Shown piece by piece: positions 42,880-52,807 of a stretch of 64,000 nucleotides of DNA. The notes beneath the pieces were generated by a model. That model was not told the DNA's origin. It did not search any database and saw only the letters and a program-made list of their open reading frames with translations. Positions within the stretch are counted from its first letter, which is position 1, and each line of letters begins with the position of its first letter. Location of the stretch: the NCBI GenBank assembly GCA_949152475.1, contig OX424561.1, positions 29,320,481 to 29,384,480 on the forward strand. Reading direction: 5' to 3'. The stretch is from Terebella lapidaria (lineage: Eukaryota > Annelida > Polychaeta > Terebellida > Terebellidae). The translations under genes and the position numbers were made by a program.

Positions 42880-45096
42880 ATGACCAAAGCGAAAGATAAG
42901 GCCAAAAATAAGGCCGATGAACCCAAGGGGAGGGATGAGGGTGGAAATGTCGCGGACCACACCCGGTCGCGCGACAGCCACCGTGAGACGTCTCCGGACG
43001 ACTCCGGCGGCCGGAAGGAACGCGCGGAAACCTCCGTGGACAAGACCCCGTCCGCGGAGACGACTCCGGCGTCCCTGGCTCCGTCTTCGGACGTAGAGTC
43101 GGGCCCCGCGGGGCCGCAGCAGGAGTTGCCGTCAAGGCCGGACCTTGACGTGTTAGGCGCGGTGGGTGGAGCTGGCAACGGCTCTACGCCGCGCCCGCCC
43201 GTGCCCAGAACAGATCCATGGCAAATGGCACCCTTCCCTAAGACGCCTTCGAGCGTCCGGAATCGAGCGCCAATGCATGCGGGTCCTTCTGGACGAGCGG
43301 ACCAGTCATACCAGATGCCGCACCCGGCCGGGTGGGCTCCCTCGCGAGCCTCCGGCATGGGTTCTGGTCGGTCCGCACCGGGCAGTGTGGTGGATCAGCT
43401 CACCGACGCACTTGGCGAGCTGGCCCCCCTCGGGCGCTATGACCGCGCCCGGTCGCCCCATCAGGGACGATCAGACCGGCGGAACCGCTCCCCTTCTCCG
43501 CTGTCACAAGGCAACTCGGGGCCTTTGACGGAGAGGGAGAGGTGGCTGATATCCGAGGCGCTTGTACTGTTCAAGCGGAATCAGCTGCATTCGAGCGTTG
43601 ACCCGTCGGTCACCCTAAGTCCGGGGATGTCTGGGCCAGTAGCCCCTCCCCAAGTCCTGCCGAGTCCGCAGGCGCCAGTGGCCCCCGCAATGGGACCCGC
43701 GCCTGCCCCGCGGCTCGGAGGCACCACGTTGGCGACCGCGTCGACCGTTCCGACGGTTGGAGCGCAAGCCGCGTGGTCGACTTACCCTGGCACGTACAGT
43801 GTGTCGGACGGGCAGTGGCAACAGGCGGCTTCGGCCCCAAGCTTTGCCGCCCCTTCTGGAGCCTACCCAGTAGGTTCGATGGGAGCCCCGCCCGCACCTA
43901 GCCAGAGTGGGTTTTCAGCGGGAATGATCCCGGCGGCAAACGTGAGCTTCCCTGCTCCTATGTCCGCGGCGTCGATGTTTGCTCCGGCAGACTCCGCCGC
44001 AGGCGCGGGAAGCGCGCGGAACTTGCCGCAGTACACGGACGACCCCGGAGCCGGGACCGCACGTCGGGCGCGTAGCAAACGCGATGACGGGCCCGACCAC
44101 TCTTCGTGGCGGAAACGGTTCAACGGGGATAACGCCGACTTGGAGGACTACTTGCTCCAGGTATGGCGTACCGCCGTGTACGAAGGATGGTCCCAGCCTG
44201 AAGCTGGACACGTCCTCGCGGGGAGCCTGGAAGGGAAAGCTCTCCGCGTGATGCCGTGTCTGCCGGTAGGAACAGTGACGTTCGGCGAGGTGGCTCGTCA
44301 ACTTCGCCTGCTGTTCCCGCCGACGACCAATCGGCGGCAGTCTGAACGAGAGTTCAAGGCGCGTATCCGCCAGCCGACTGAGTCCGTGACAGACTATGCG
44401 TACAGCTTACGCATACTCGGCCGGAGAGCTTTTCCGGACATGGACTCCAGACGGTTTGAGACGATGCTGATCGATCAGTTCATCGATGGCCAGCCTTACC
44501 ACCTAGCGTACGGGCTGGCCACCCATGAAAAGCGATCGATGGAGGAGGCGATAGACTCCGCGCTTGCGCTTGAGATGGCTGTCCGTCCTAGACAGTTGCC
44601 TCCAGCCTCGGCTCCGGCCTCGGCTGTACCCGCGCAGGTGGCGACTCCTCCTCCGGTCAAGGCATCGCAGGTAACCCCGTGGCAGGAACCGGTCGTCCGG
44701 GAACCCGCCAGGGAACCTACCCAGCAGTGGGTTAGTGCGCCGGCACCCTCTACAGGGGCGCCCGCACATGCGGCACCGGTCGCCGCGCCGCGCTCGCCTT
44801 CGGACGAGTGCGACATAGAGGAATACGACCTCGGCGCCGCGCAGATGATTGCGCACTGCGCCGGGCTCGAAGCTCCGGGAGCCGCAGAATGTTGCGCGTT
44901 CACCTCCGGACCAGCTCAGAACCGTCCCTGCTACTTCTGCGGAAAGCAGGGACACTTTTGGCTGAAGTGTCCGGAGTTGTTGGAACGCCTGCGGTCGCGC
45001 CGATACCAGGGAGCTCTCCCTGGCCCGCAACGGAGGAATTCCTTCCGGTCTGGTCCTCCGGGACAGCAGAATCGGAACCCGCGGCAGGGAAACTAG
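42880..45096 (+). CDS. LTR element gag ORF
   Basis: A 738-residue ORF. After a long Pro/Ala/Ser-rich start, residues about 405-560 form a retrotransposon gag (capsid-like) domain (WRKRFNGDNADLEDYLLQVW, then VTDYAYSLRILGRRAF and DQFIDGQPYHLAYGL). Near the C terminus is a CCHC zinc knuckle, CYFCGKQGHFWLKC (C-x2-C-x4-H-x4-C). It overlaps pol in a different frame, as in LTR elements that use frameshifting. Gag packages the element RNA into particles. Confidence 0.9.
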   Translation: MTKAKDKAKNKADEPKGRDEGGNVADHTRSRDSHRETSPDDSGGRKERAETSVDKTPSAETTPASLAPSSDVESGPAGPQQELPSRPDLDVLGAVGGAGNGSTPRPPVPRTDPWQMAPFPKTPSSVRNRAPMHAGPSGRADQSYQMPHPAGWAPSRASGMGSGRSAPGSVVDQLTDALGELAPLGRYDRARSPHQGRSDRRNRSPSPLSQGNSGPLTERERWLISEALVLFKRNQLHSSVDPSVTLSPGMSGPVAPPQVLPSPQAPVAPAMGPAPAPRLGGTTLATASTVPTVGAQAAWSTYPGTYSVSDGQWQQAASAPSFAAPSGAYPVGSMGAPPAPSQSGFSAGMIPAANVSFPAPMSAASMFAPADSAAGAGSARNLPQYTDDPGAGTARRARSKRDDGPDHSSWRKRFNGDNADLEDYLLQVWRTAVYEGWSQPEAGHVLAGSLEGKALRVMPCLPVGTVTFGEVARQLRLLFPPTTNRRQSEREFKARIRQPTESVTDYAYSLRILGRRAFPDMDSRRFETMLIDQFIDGQPYHLAYGLATHEKRSMEEAIDSALALEMAVRPRQLPPASAPASAVPAQVATPPPVKASQVTPWQEPVVREPAREPTQQWVSAPAPSTGAPAHAAPVAAPRSPSDECDIEEYDLGAAQMIAHCAGLEAPGAAECCAFTSGPAQNRPCYFCGKQGHFWLKCPELLERLRSRRYQGALPGPQRRNSFRSGPPGQQNRNPRQGN

Positions 45097-47870
45097 ATCC
45101 GGACGTGGTGGCGACCAACACTGCGTCCGGGGATAGTTGTTCGGTGGCAAACGATGCCGCCCCACCCGCTGATGAGCAGGACGGACCCCAAGTAGATATG
45201 ACTTCTCCGGAAGTAGTCCTTGGAGACCAGTCTAGCTCCTCCGCGGCTGAGGCGGATGGCGAGGACTCCGTAGATGAGCCCAGCGCGTGCGAAAGGTATC
45301 GCCCGACCTGCGCGCTGGTGAGGGACCCCTGCTGGTACCTGCCCCTGTCCTTCGGACGGGAGCCGGTCCGGTTCCTCATAGACTCAGGCTCGGAGGTGAC
45401 CCTCGTGGCCGCCGGAACGTTTAGGAAGGAGCCCGCACTCCGCAACCTCGAGTTGCGAGATCCCGGACCGTACAAGCTCTACGGAGCGGGAGACAACCGC
45501 ATCCGTATCCATGGCATCATCGATCTGCCTATTACCCTTGGGGACAAGGTGTATCTGACAGAGGCAATCGTGGCGGATATCGGAGCGGCCGGGATAATTG
45601 GGATGAATTTCCTACGGGTCCACCGGGTGATTGCCAACTTTAGCGCTGGCGAGTTCCGGATGGGAGAGGACACACACTTCCTCTTCCGCTCGGGCCCGAT
45701 GCATTCATTCCAGATGCGGACATCGCGCACTGTAGTAGTGCCGCCGATGAGTGAGATGATCATCGAGACGAGGCCGCGGCGTCCCCGCATGCCCCTCGAT
45801 GGTCGACCGTGTATAGTGCAACCCGTGAGCAGTTTCGCCGCAGGAACTGGGCTCGTGCTGGGTGGGGCCCTGGTCATGTCCAACCCCCGCGCGATGCCCA
45901 TCCTCGTGGTGAATCCTACGGATGCTCCGATTGTACTGAAGCGCGGATGCATAGCAGCTACTGCTATTCCCGCGGCTTCGAGTCGTGTCATCCCCGACGA
46001 TCCGGTCTGCCGCGCTGCGTGCGCGACGGCGGCCGCCGGAGATGATCCGTTCACCCTGCCGGACCATTTGGAATCTCGGGTTCCGAAGGACCGGTTGGAT
46101 GAAGAGCAGCGCCAAGCGCTCCGCAGACTGCTGCGGCAGTATGCGGATGTGTTCATGGGTCCTGATGGTGCGGTTGGCAAGACTGACGTCGCCAAGCACC
46201 GCATCGACCTCGTGGACGAGCGTCCTCTCAAGCAGCGTCTTCGTCGGGCAGCAATAGTGCACCAAGAGGTCATAGACCAGGAGGTGCAAAAGATGCTCGA
46301 CTTGGACATCATCGAACCCAGTGACAGCCCTTGGGCCAGTCCGGTGGTTATGGTGAAGAAGAAGGACGGCTCGTGGAGGTTCTGCGTGGACTATCGGAAA
46401 CTCAACGATGCCACGCGGAAGGACTCATATCCTCTCCCGCACATTGAGGATACCTTCGATGCCCTGGCCGGGTCGCACTATTTCTGTGCTCTGGATCTGG
46501 CCTCCGGGTATTGGCAGGTGGAGATGGAGGAGAGTGATCGGGCGAAGACTGCCTTCGTTACCAAGAACGGACTCTACCAATTCAAGGTAATGCCGTTCGG
46601 GCTCTGTAACGCACCAGCGACGTTCGAGCGCCTCATGGAGATGGTACTCAAAGGGTTCCTCTGGAAGCGATGTATGGTCTACATCGACGATGTGGTCGTG
46701 TATGGCCGGTCGTTCGAGGAAACCCTCACCAACCTCCAGATGGTGCTCCATCGCATCCGCGGAGCAGGGCTTAAATTGAAGCCAAGTAAGTGCGAGCTAT
46801 TCGCGCAGGAAATCCTGTACTTGGGCTTCATGGTAACGGGCACCGGAGTGAGACCAGACCCCGCAAAGGTGGCGGCCGTACAGAAATGGCCTCCGCCTTG
46901 TAACGTGGCGGACGTGAGGTCATTCTTGGGCTTCGCGAGCTACCACCGCAGGTTTATTCGCGGCTTTGCGGAGATCGCGCGTCCCCTTACTATCCTCACG
47001 GAAAAGGGCGCCGATTTTGTTTGGTCCGCCGAGCAGGCTAACGCCTTCTCGGGACTCCGGCAGGCCTTGGTAGTGGCCCCGGTGCTGCGGCACCCTCGTC
47101 CGGACTGCGAGTTCATCCTGGACACTGACGCGAGTAACTTCGCACTCGGCGGTGTCCTCTCGCAGATCGTGGATGGGCAAGAGCGGGTAGTAGCTTATGC
47201 GAGTGTGGCCTTGAGCCGCTCTCAAATGAACTACTGTACCACTCATCGCGAGTTGCTCGCAGTGGTTACGATGACCAAGCGTTTCCGGCACTATTTGTTG
47301 GGACGCCATTTCCGCTTGCGGACTGATCATAGTTCGCTGAGATGGCTCCTCAACTATAGTGAGGCCGATGGCTTGGTGGCGCGGTGGCTCGTCAAACTCC
47401 AAGAGTATGACATGCAGATAGAGCATCGCGCTGGTAAGTTGCACGGCAACGCGGACGGCCTGTCCCGTTGTCATAAGTGCAAGAATCCGGGTTGTGCAGG
47501 GATGGCCCCATTCCAGCAAGCCGCGGATTCGTCCTCAGACTCGGAATTGGACGTTCCGGGGAGACCGCAGGCCGCCGCCCCCTCTAACAACACGGCGGCC
47601 GGAGCGTCTAGGGCTCATCTCCGCGCGCGGACCCGCCGATATCGGCGAGGGCGTCCCGCATATGAAGCGGAGGTGCGGCTCAGCTCCAGCGAGTCTTCCT
47701 CGAGTCCGGCGGTGTACTCCTCGTGGGTACCCTCGTCCTCTGGAGAGTCTGAGTATGAGCGGTCCTCGCCCCCTGTGGTGATGGTTGGGATTTACGTCCG
47801 CTACGGGAGAAGCGTCTTCCCACGGATTTGGGGAACTGGCTCTGGACGCGGGGATAGTGTCCGCAGATGA
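44808..47870 (+). CDS. LTR element pol ORF (protease, RT, RNase H)
   Basis: An ORF of 1,020 residues overlapping the gag end. Protease: FLIDSGSEVTLV (about residue 190). RT: SPVVMVKKKDGSWRFCVDYR, FCALDLASGYWQVEM, FGLCNAPATFERLM and the catalytic VYIDDVVVYG. RNase H: FILDTDASNFALGGVLSQ and LLAVVTMTKRFRHYLLG, ending at GNADGLSR. About 120 Ser/Arg-rich residues follow and the ORF ends where the linker and integrase would be expected in Gypsy elements. The order is that of Metaviridae pol. Confidence 0.92.
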   Translation: MRHRGIRPRRRADDCALRRARSSGSRRMLRVHLRTSSEPSLLLLRKAGTLLAEVSGVVGTPAVAPIPGSSPWPATEEFLPVWSSGTAESEPAAGKLDPDVVATNTASGDSCSVANDAAPPADEQDGPQVDMTSPEVVLGDQSSSSAAEADGEDSVDEPSACERYRPTCALVRDPCWYLPLSFGREPVRFLIDSGSEVTLVAAGTFRKEPALRNLELRDPGPYKLYGAGDNRIRIHGIIDLPITLGDKVYLTEAIVADIGAAGIIGMNFLRVHRVIANFSAGEFRMGEDTHFLFRSGPMHSFQMRTSRTVVVPPMSEMIIETRPRRPRMPLDGRPCIVQPVSSFAAGTGLVLGGALVMSNPRAMPILVVNPTDAPIVLKRGCIAATAIPAASSRVIPDDPVCRAACATAAAGDDPFTLPDHLESRVPKDRLDEEQRQALRRLLRQYADVFMGPDGAVGKTDVAKHRIDLVDERPLKQRLRRAAIVHQEVIDQEVQKMLDLDIIEPSDSPWASPVVMVKKKDGSWRFCVDYRKLNDATRKDSYPLPHIEDTFDALAGSHYFCALDLASGYWQVEMEESDRAKTAFVTKNGLYQFKVMPFGLCNAPATFERLMEMVLKGFLWKRCMVYIDDVVVYGRSFEETLTNLQMVLHRIRGAGLKLKPSKCELFAQEILYLGFMVTGTGVRPDPAKVAAVQKWPPPCNVADVRSFLGFASYHRRFIRGFAEIARPLTILTEKGADFVWSAEQANAFSGLRQALVVAPVLRHPRPDCEFILDTDASNFALGGVLSQIVDGQERVVAYASVALSRSQMNYCTTHRELLAVVTMTKRFRHYLLGRHFRLRTDHSSLRWLLNYSEADGLVARWLVKLQEYDMQIEHRAGKLHGNADGLSRCHKCKNPGCAGMAPFQQAADSSSDSELDVPGRPQAAAPSNNTAAGASRAHLRARTRRYRRGRPAYEAEVRLSSSESSSSPAVYSSWVPSSSGESEYERSSPPVVMVGIYVRYGRSVFPRIWGTGSGRGDSVRR

Positions 47871-49357
47871 GGACTGATGTCCGCGGTTCGTCCGCGTGAC
47901 TCGTCCGGCGTCCGCGGCGCTTTAAGATGACGCACTTCGGTGTAGTTATCCCCCGTGAGCCACTACTGTAATTGCGGTTATAGTAGTTTAAGGTTTCTTA
48001 CGGCAGGAAACCGACTATCCATTATGATAATGGAGCGGTTGTTAAGTCCGCGGGTGCGGACCAGCCGCGGCAGCGGGTGACGCTCGTTCTCGTCCGGATC
48101 GTACCTTACAATACGCGGTCCGGCCGGAATGACCGGAACCCCGGCCTCCTTCTAAGAAGGGGGTCGTATATTACATGCGCAACACTTGTGGTGGCTTTTA
48201 ATTCCAATTTCATCTTCATTGGATAAGGGCAATACGCCGTACAATGGTAGACGTCCGGCCTGGACTCCGTCCGCGGGCAGCCCCGGACGTCCGCCGGCTA
48301 TTGCTTTCACCATCTTTGGGCGCCTCTAGATTGGGCGCCGGTATGAAGGGTTCGCCCCCTAACCAGTGCGGTTATGGACCATGCCGGCTCCGCGTCTAAA
48401 TCTATTGGCTCCGCGCTCCGGTAGTCGTTTGAGGAGGCTCTGGGCTGGACCGGGCACCGCTCCGCGGCCGGGCAGTACGTCGGGGATGCTAGTGGGCGCT
48501 TTGCAAACGCCCATAGGGCGCCCGATTGTCTGTCCGGACGTCATGGGTATGTCCGATCGCCCTGTAAGCGTGCCAGCGGCTATGGGGAGTGATTTTGTTT
48601 ATTTTCCATCTCATTTATTATTTATGGGAGGATTATAAGCCACAAGTGTGTGCGTGTTTCCCGTGGAAATGCTATTCTTACTCATTTATCCCATGTATGA
48701 GAAAGTTTAGTGATATATCTTTTCCCTGGTGCAATAGAGAGTAAGAAATCGGGAGATTTCTGCTTTCGCAAGAGGGGTGTAGGAGATTGTGTACATTGTA
48801 TCGAAGGCTGTATGCCGTGATCTATGAAAAGCATGCAAGCGGTGGTGGATTTATTTTCATTGCTGCTTGAGCGGTGTTAAATTTTTATTTATCGCTGCTG
48901 ATAGGGTGACATAATCGTAACACCCACAAGTAGTTTGGCTTTTTGATACATTGTATACAATCTTTAACCTGCGAGGGTGATTAACTTCACGTCATTGATC
49001 GCCAGTGCGAAAGCTATTGCTAATGACTGCTGTTAATTACTGTAGTATTTTAGCGGGTTCCCCCGGGATGGCTTGTGTACACAAGCCACCCGTATACATG
49101 GCATGAAAGGAGTCACCGGGGGGAGATGCGTGTATGGGAATGCGGGAATGTAAAACGTCCTTTTGTCTGTCGATCGGGTAGATGCAGTGAATAGACGTTT
49201 CCACGGGAACGCGTCATACGATGCGTGTGCAGTATAACTGCCAACACTTGATGCCTATAATCGATGTAACTCGACACCTTCTCGTCATTCAAGCGCTCGG
49301 CACTGGTGGAGACGGATCTGCGGATCTGACTCCCAGTGTTTAGAGCGATTAGAGCGC
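47871..49357 (+). other. Non-coding gap between pol and the first accessory ORF
   Basis: 1.5 kb without a credible ORF. It holds a second copy of the polypurine word TAAGAAGGGGGT (48153-48164) and a GC-to-AT shift at about 48580, after which AT-rich sequence runs to about 49110. A splice acceptor for the accessory ORFs may lie here but cannot be named. Confidence 0.6.
48153..48164 (+). promoter_or_regulatory. Internal copy of the polypurine tract word
   Basis: TAAGAAGGGGGT is identical to the tract next to the 3' LTR (53319-53330). It could act as a second plus-strand primer (central polypurine tract) or be a leftover of recombination. Confidence 0.45.
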
Positions 49358-50992
49358 TTGATGTCAGAGTCAAGTGACGGCTGGGGAGGTGATGAAGGGA
49401 GGGAAGAGGGGTCTCTTGAGCGCGGTAATTCGTACTCGAGACCCCAGTCTAGGCCCGAGGAGGATGACCGCGAGGACATCCCTCGGGGAGCCTATGTGGG
49501 TTCTGAGGAATCCAGCTCCAGCTCCGGTTCTTACTCAGGAACCGAGTCTGAGAGCGAGGTCGCGGAGGACCGCCCCGCAGAGAGTGACTCGGCCACGGCA
49601 GGCGCCGAGCTACTCCTAGATCCGTCCACTTTTTCCCGTATGGAAGAGGTGATGGACTGCGGTGGTGCGGGACTTGCTAGTGTGGACATTGAGTTGCACC
49701 CGTCCTCGGAGATGCTTGCGTCTCTGGGCCCGGGGGAGAGTACTCGTGCGGAAACCCGTCCGGATGGCCGTAGCCGTCCGGACACCGGTTCCGCCGAGAA
49801 CTCCTCAGTGTCCGCACCTGCGGAGTCTGGTCCGCACGACCAGAAGGCCCCTGGGACTTGGGCGGAGCAGGTTGACGCGGCTGAGGAAGCCGCATCCCAA
49901 GCGCCGCCTCAGGAACAGGAGTCTGGCTCGAAGGAGACCGAGAACCGAGATGACGGGTTTACATCGCCCGTCTCTAGGCGTACTCGCCGTCGAGCCCGGG
50001 AGATTGCTCAAAAGCAGTGGAGAGCCCAGCAAGAGCTGGAAGCCGCTGAGCATGGGCAATCTGAGGCCGGATCCGACCCGGACCCGGCCTCCTCGCCTCC
50101 GAAGAAGAAGAAGAAGAAGCGGCCGCACCGGAAAAAGAAGTCCGGCGGCCCCTCGCCTCAAGCCGGATCGAAGTCCGGGGGACCTAAGCCACTGGCGCCT
50201 AAGCCGGGCGGCCAGAAAGGGTCCTCCGCCAAACCCGGAGTCGCCAAGACGCCTAATCCCTCGGGATCTGGTGCGGGCGGCGCCTCCGCGGGATCCGGCC
50301 CAGGCGCGGGAGGTTCCTGTAAGCGGGTGCCTATCCAGGCACCGAAAGGAACCTCCTCTTCCTCTTCCTCCGGTACTAAGAAACCTACCGGAGCTGCGGA
50401 GGTGGGGTCAAGTCCAGTGGACAGAGGGCGTCCCGTGCCGAAGGAGGGAGATCTTCGTTTAGAACTCCTCCGGAAGCGCGCGGAGCAAGACGGGGTCCAC
50501 CTGTCTGACGCCGCACTGGAAGCGGGAGCGCGGGCCTTCGTTGCGCAGCAACAGAGGGCCGCGCCCCCACGCGGGAAGAGTGTGCCCCGACAAACCAGGT
50601 CGGAGAATCGTTCGGGGGCGGCCAAAAAGAAGAAACGGTCGTCCTCGGAGCAGCCCTCTATCCAGAGGCTGCGGGCCGAAATGGGCCCCGAACTCCCTGG
50701 AGTCCGTCAGGGACACATGTTCCTTCCGCGCTATGGCAGGGATCCGCAGGGACGCCGCACCGCGGCGGCCGGCGCGGCGGCCGACACGCCTTTCACACGG
50801 CCTCGTCCACTCACGGACGAGGAGCGTGTCGGGTTGCCGCCCGAGACAGAGGCGGGCGTGATATGCCAACTCTGTCCGGAATCCCTGGACGGGTATGAGG
50901 ACCCGCACCGTGCGCTCAATCGGGATCGTAGGTACCCTACCTACGACCACTTGAGTCGACATATTGCGGGGTACCACTACCCCTGGATGTAA
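49358..50992 (+). CDS. LTR element accessory ORF 1, unknown function
   Basis: An ORF of 544 residues after pol. The N-terminal half is acidic and Ser/Glu-rich; residues 240-270 are strongly basic (PPKKKKKKRPHRKKKSGG), a likely nuclear or RNA-binding patch; then Gly/Pro/Lys-rich sequence. The C terminus has a C2H2-like finger (CQLC .. HLSRH). No signal peptide or membrane segment speaks for an envelope protein. I do not recognise a family. Confidence 0.75.
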   Translation: MMSESSDGWGGDEGREEGSLERGNSYSRPQSRPEEDDREDIPRGAYVGSEESSSSSGSYSGTESESEVAEDRPAESDSATAGAELLLDPSTFSRMEEVMDCGGAGLASVDIELHPSSEMLASLGPGESTRAETRPDGRSRPDTGSAENSSVSAPAESGPHDQKAPGTWAEQVDAAEEAASQAPPQEQESGSKETENRDDGFTSPVSRRTRRRAREIAQKQWRAQQELEAAEHGQSEAGSDPDPASSPPKKKKKKRPHRKKKSGGPSPQAGSKSGGPKPLAPKPGGQKGSSAKPGVAKTPNPSGSGAGGASAGSGPGAGGSCKRVPIQAPKGTSSSSSSGTKKPTGAAEVGSSPVDRGRPVPKEGDLRLELLRKRAEQDGVHLSDAALEAGARAFVAQQQRAAPPRGKSVPRQTRSENRSGAAKKKKRSSSEQPSIQRLRAEMGPELPGVRQGHMFLPRYGRDPQGRRTAAAGAAADTPFTRPRPLTDEERVGLPPETEAGVICQLCPESLDGYEDPHRALNRDRRYPTYDHLSRHIAGYHYPWM

Positions 50993-52807
50993 ATGTTCGT
51001 TTGCAAGAGGTGCTACTCCGGCACCCCTCAGCAACGATATTTCGCCAGTTTAGAGGCCCTAAATGATCACCGCTCGGGTGCACACCACGGTGAGGGACTT
51101 CATATCGTTGGAAATGAAGTGGGGCCTGTATTCAATTATGGATACATACCACCGAGGGTGGCGTCGTTCATGACTACGTCAGGGACGGCGAATCACCGAT
51201 TCTTTCACTGGGGTCCATGGCGCTTTGCACAGCGCATCATGGACGATGCCTGGAAGCAGTCTGGCGTTGTGTCCGCGGGCTCGAGCTACACCGCTCGCCT
51301 GACGGCTACAATGGGCCAGACCCCGGCGGAGTTCCAGGCGGCGGAAGCCGCCCGGACAGCAGCAGAGGCTGTCCGTGAACCGCCGGTGATCCAGGCCGGT
51401 GAAGAACGGCACCGGGTGACCATGATCGTGTCGGAGATGCCGCAGATCGCGGCCAAGACACGAGTGGCTACTCCTAAGCCGCGCCCCCAGCCAAAGACTC
51501 AGGGGAAGAGCTCGTCCGCCGGAAAGACTCCGGCCGGGACGACGCCCCTGCAGTCTCCGGGTGCGCTGACTCAGGAGGACTACCCGGGCTTGCTCGAGGT
51601 GACGGTACCCGCGGGTCCGTCTGAGGGACGGGTGGTGGCAGACACCTCCGCCTCCTCGAGTACCGCGTCGGCGGTCCCGCCAAGGACTCCACGCGTGACT
51701 CCCTCGGTTGCGAGCAGTAGCGGACGTGCGGTACCTCTCACGAGGTCGGCGTCCGCGTCCTCGTTGGTAGTTGAGGGGACGTCCGCAGGGTGGCAAAGCA
51801 CCGCCTCCCTGGACTTGGACCCCCTCGACGCCACGGCGGACGTACGCCGGAGGCTCGGTCCCACGACCGCCAGCGTCTACGAGACTTTCCGCGAGTCTGT
51901 AGGCCAGGCGGTCGGCCATCGTCGCGATGGTATGGACCGGATCCCCGGTGATCCGGCGTTGGTGAACCTGCCGGTGCCTCGAGCCATTCGTGACTTGGGG
52001 TCCGCAGGTGTAGCCGCGTTGGTCCGCGCTCGGGAGGAGCACCCCTGGGATCACCCCCAGCGTGGTCGACTCACCCGAGCGGCGGAGTACCTTGTGGCGG
52101 AGATGGACAGCTCTCTGGATCGGTTCAGCCAGTGCCGCGCCGAGGCCTCCCGTGTCGCATGCGATCTCGCATACGACCAGGGCCTCATGGAAGGCACCCG
52201 GCGGAGCCTAGAGAGCTACCGGACTTTGTCGGCCGTCATTGAGCGGCGCGCGTTCGACCAGGGTCGGACCGCCGCTCTTGCCGAGCAGTCCGGGGCGTCC
52301 GCCCCCGCCCCAGAGGTGGCCGCACGGATGGAGCACCTGGAGGCTGAGAATGAGCAGCTACGGCGTCGTCTTGACGAAGCCGAGGCCGCTCGGACTCGCC
52401 TAATCCAGGGCGTCGATGACCCCGAGTCGTCCGCCCTGAACCAGGCGGCTCTCCGGCGCGCGGATGCCGCTTTGGAGCTGGCCATCTACCCATACCTAGT
52501 CCAGGTGTGGGGAGAACGGACGGCCGGTCCACAGCGCACCCGCGATACGGTGGAGATGTTCCGCGCCATAGCAGATCTCGGCGCGACATCTCTACCGGCC
52601 TCCGTTGTGATGGCTCCGTCAGGACCCGGATTGCAGGGCTCACCACAAAAGCCCGTGCAAGCTCCACCGGGCCTGCCTCATCCGCCCGTGCAGCCGGCTT
52701 TCACTATGCCGGCTCCGCTGCGTCCGCGGCGTAGGGACCCGTCACCGCCGCCAGACCCCAAGACAGGCGGCACGGATGAGGAGCCGATGGCAACGGAGGA
52801 AGGCTAG
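50993..52807 (+). CDS. LTR element accessory ORF 2, unknown function
   Basis: An ORF of 604 residues directly after accessory ORF 1. It begins with a C2H2-like finger (CKRC .. HRSGAH), then a part rich in aromatic residues (NYGYIPPRVASF, NHRFFHWGPWRF), a Ser/Thr/Pro-rich middle, and a coiled coil at about 440-470 (MEHLEAENEQLRRRLDEAEA). No integrase, envelope or enzyme motif is seen. A nucleic-acid-binding or structural role is inference only. Confidence 0.75.
   Translation: MFVCKRCYSGTPQQRYFASLEALNDHRSGAHHGEGLHIVGNEVGPVFNYGYIPPRVASFMTTSGTANHRFFHWGPWRFAQRIMDDAWKQSGVVSAGSSYTARLTATMGQTPAEFQAAEAARTAAEAVREPPVIQAGEERHRVTMIVSEMPQIAAKTRVATPKPRPQPKTQGKSSSAGKTPAGTTPLQSPGALTQEDYPGLLEVTVPAGPSEGRVVADTSASSSTASAVPPRTPRVTPSVASSSGRAVPLTRSASASSLVVEGTSAGWQSTASLDLDPLDATADVRRRLGPTTASVYETFRESVGQAVGHRRDGMDRIPGDPALVNLPVPRAIRDLGSAGVAALVRAREEHPWDHPQRGRLTRAAEYLVAEMDSSLDRFSQCRAEASRVACDLAYDQGLMEGTRRSLESYRTLSAVIERRAFDQGRTAALAEQSGASAPAPEVAARMEHLEAENEQLRRRLDEAEAARTRLIQGVDDPESSALNQAALRRADAALELAIYPYLVQVWGERTAGPQRTRDTVEMFRAIADLGATSLPASVVMAPSGPGLQGSPQKPVQAPPGLPHPPVQPAFTMPAPLRPRRRDPSPPPDPKTGGTDEEPMATEEG

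Noticed and set aside
44503-46312. Long antisense ORFs over gag and pol of the LTR element (for example 44503-45165 and 45479-46312 on the - strand)
   Set aside because: They are shadows of GC-rich coding sequence on the + strand, without motifs of their own.
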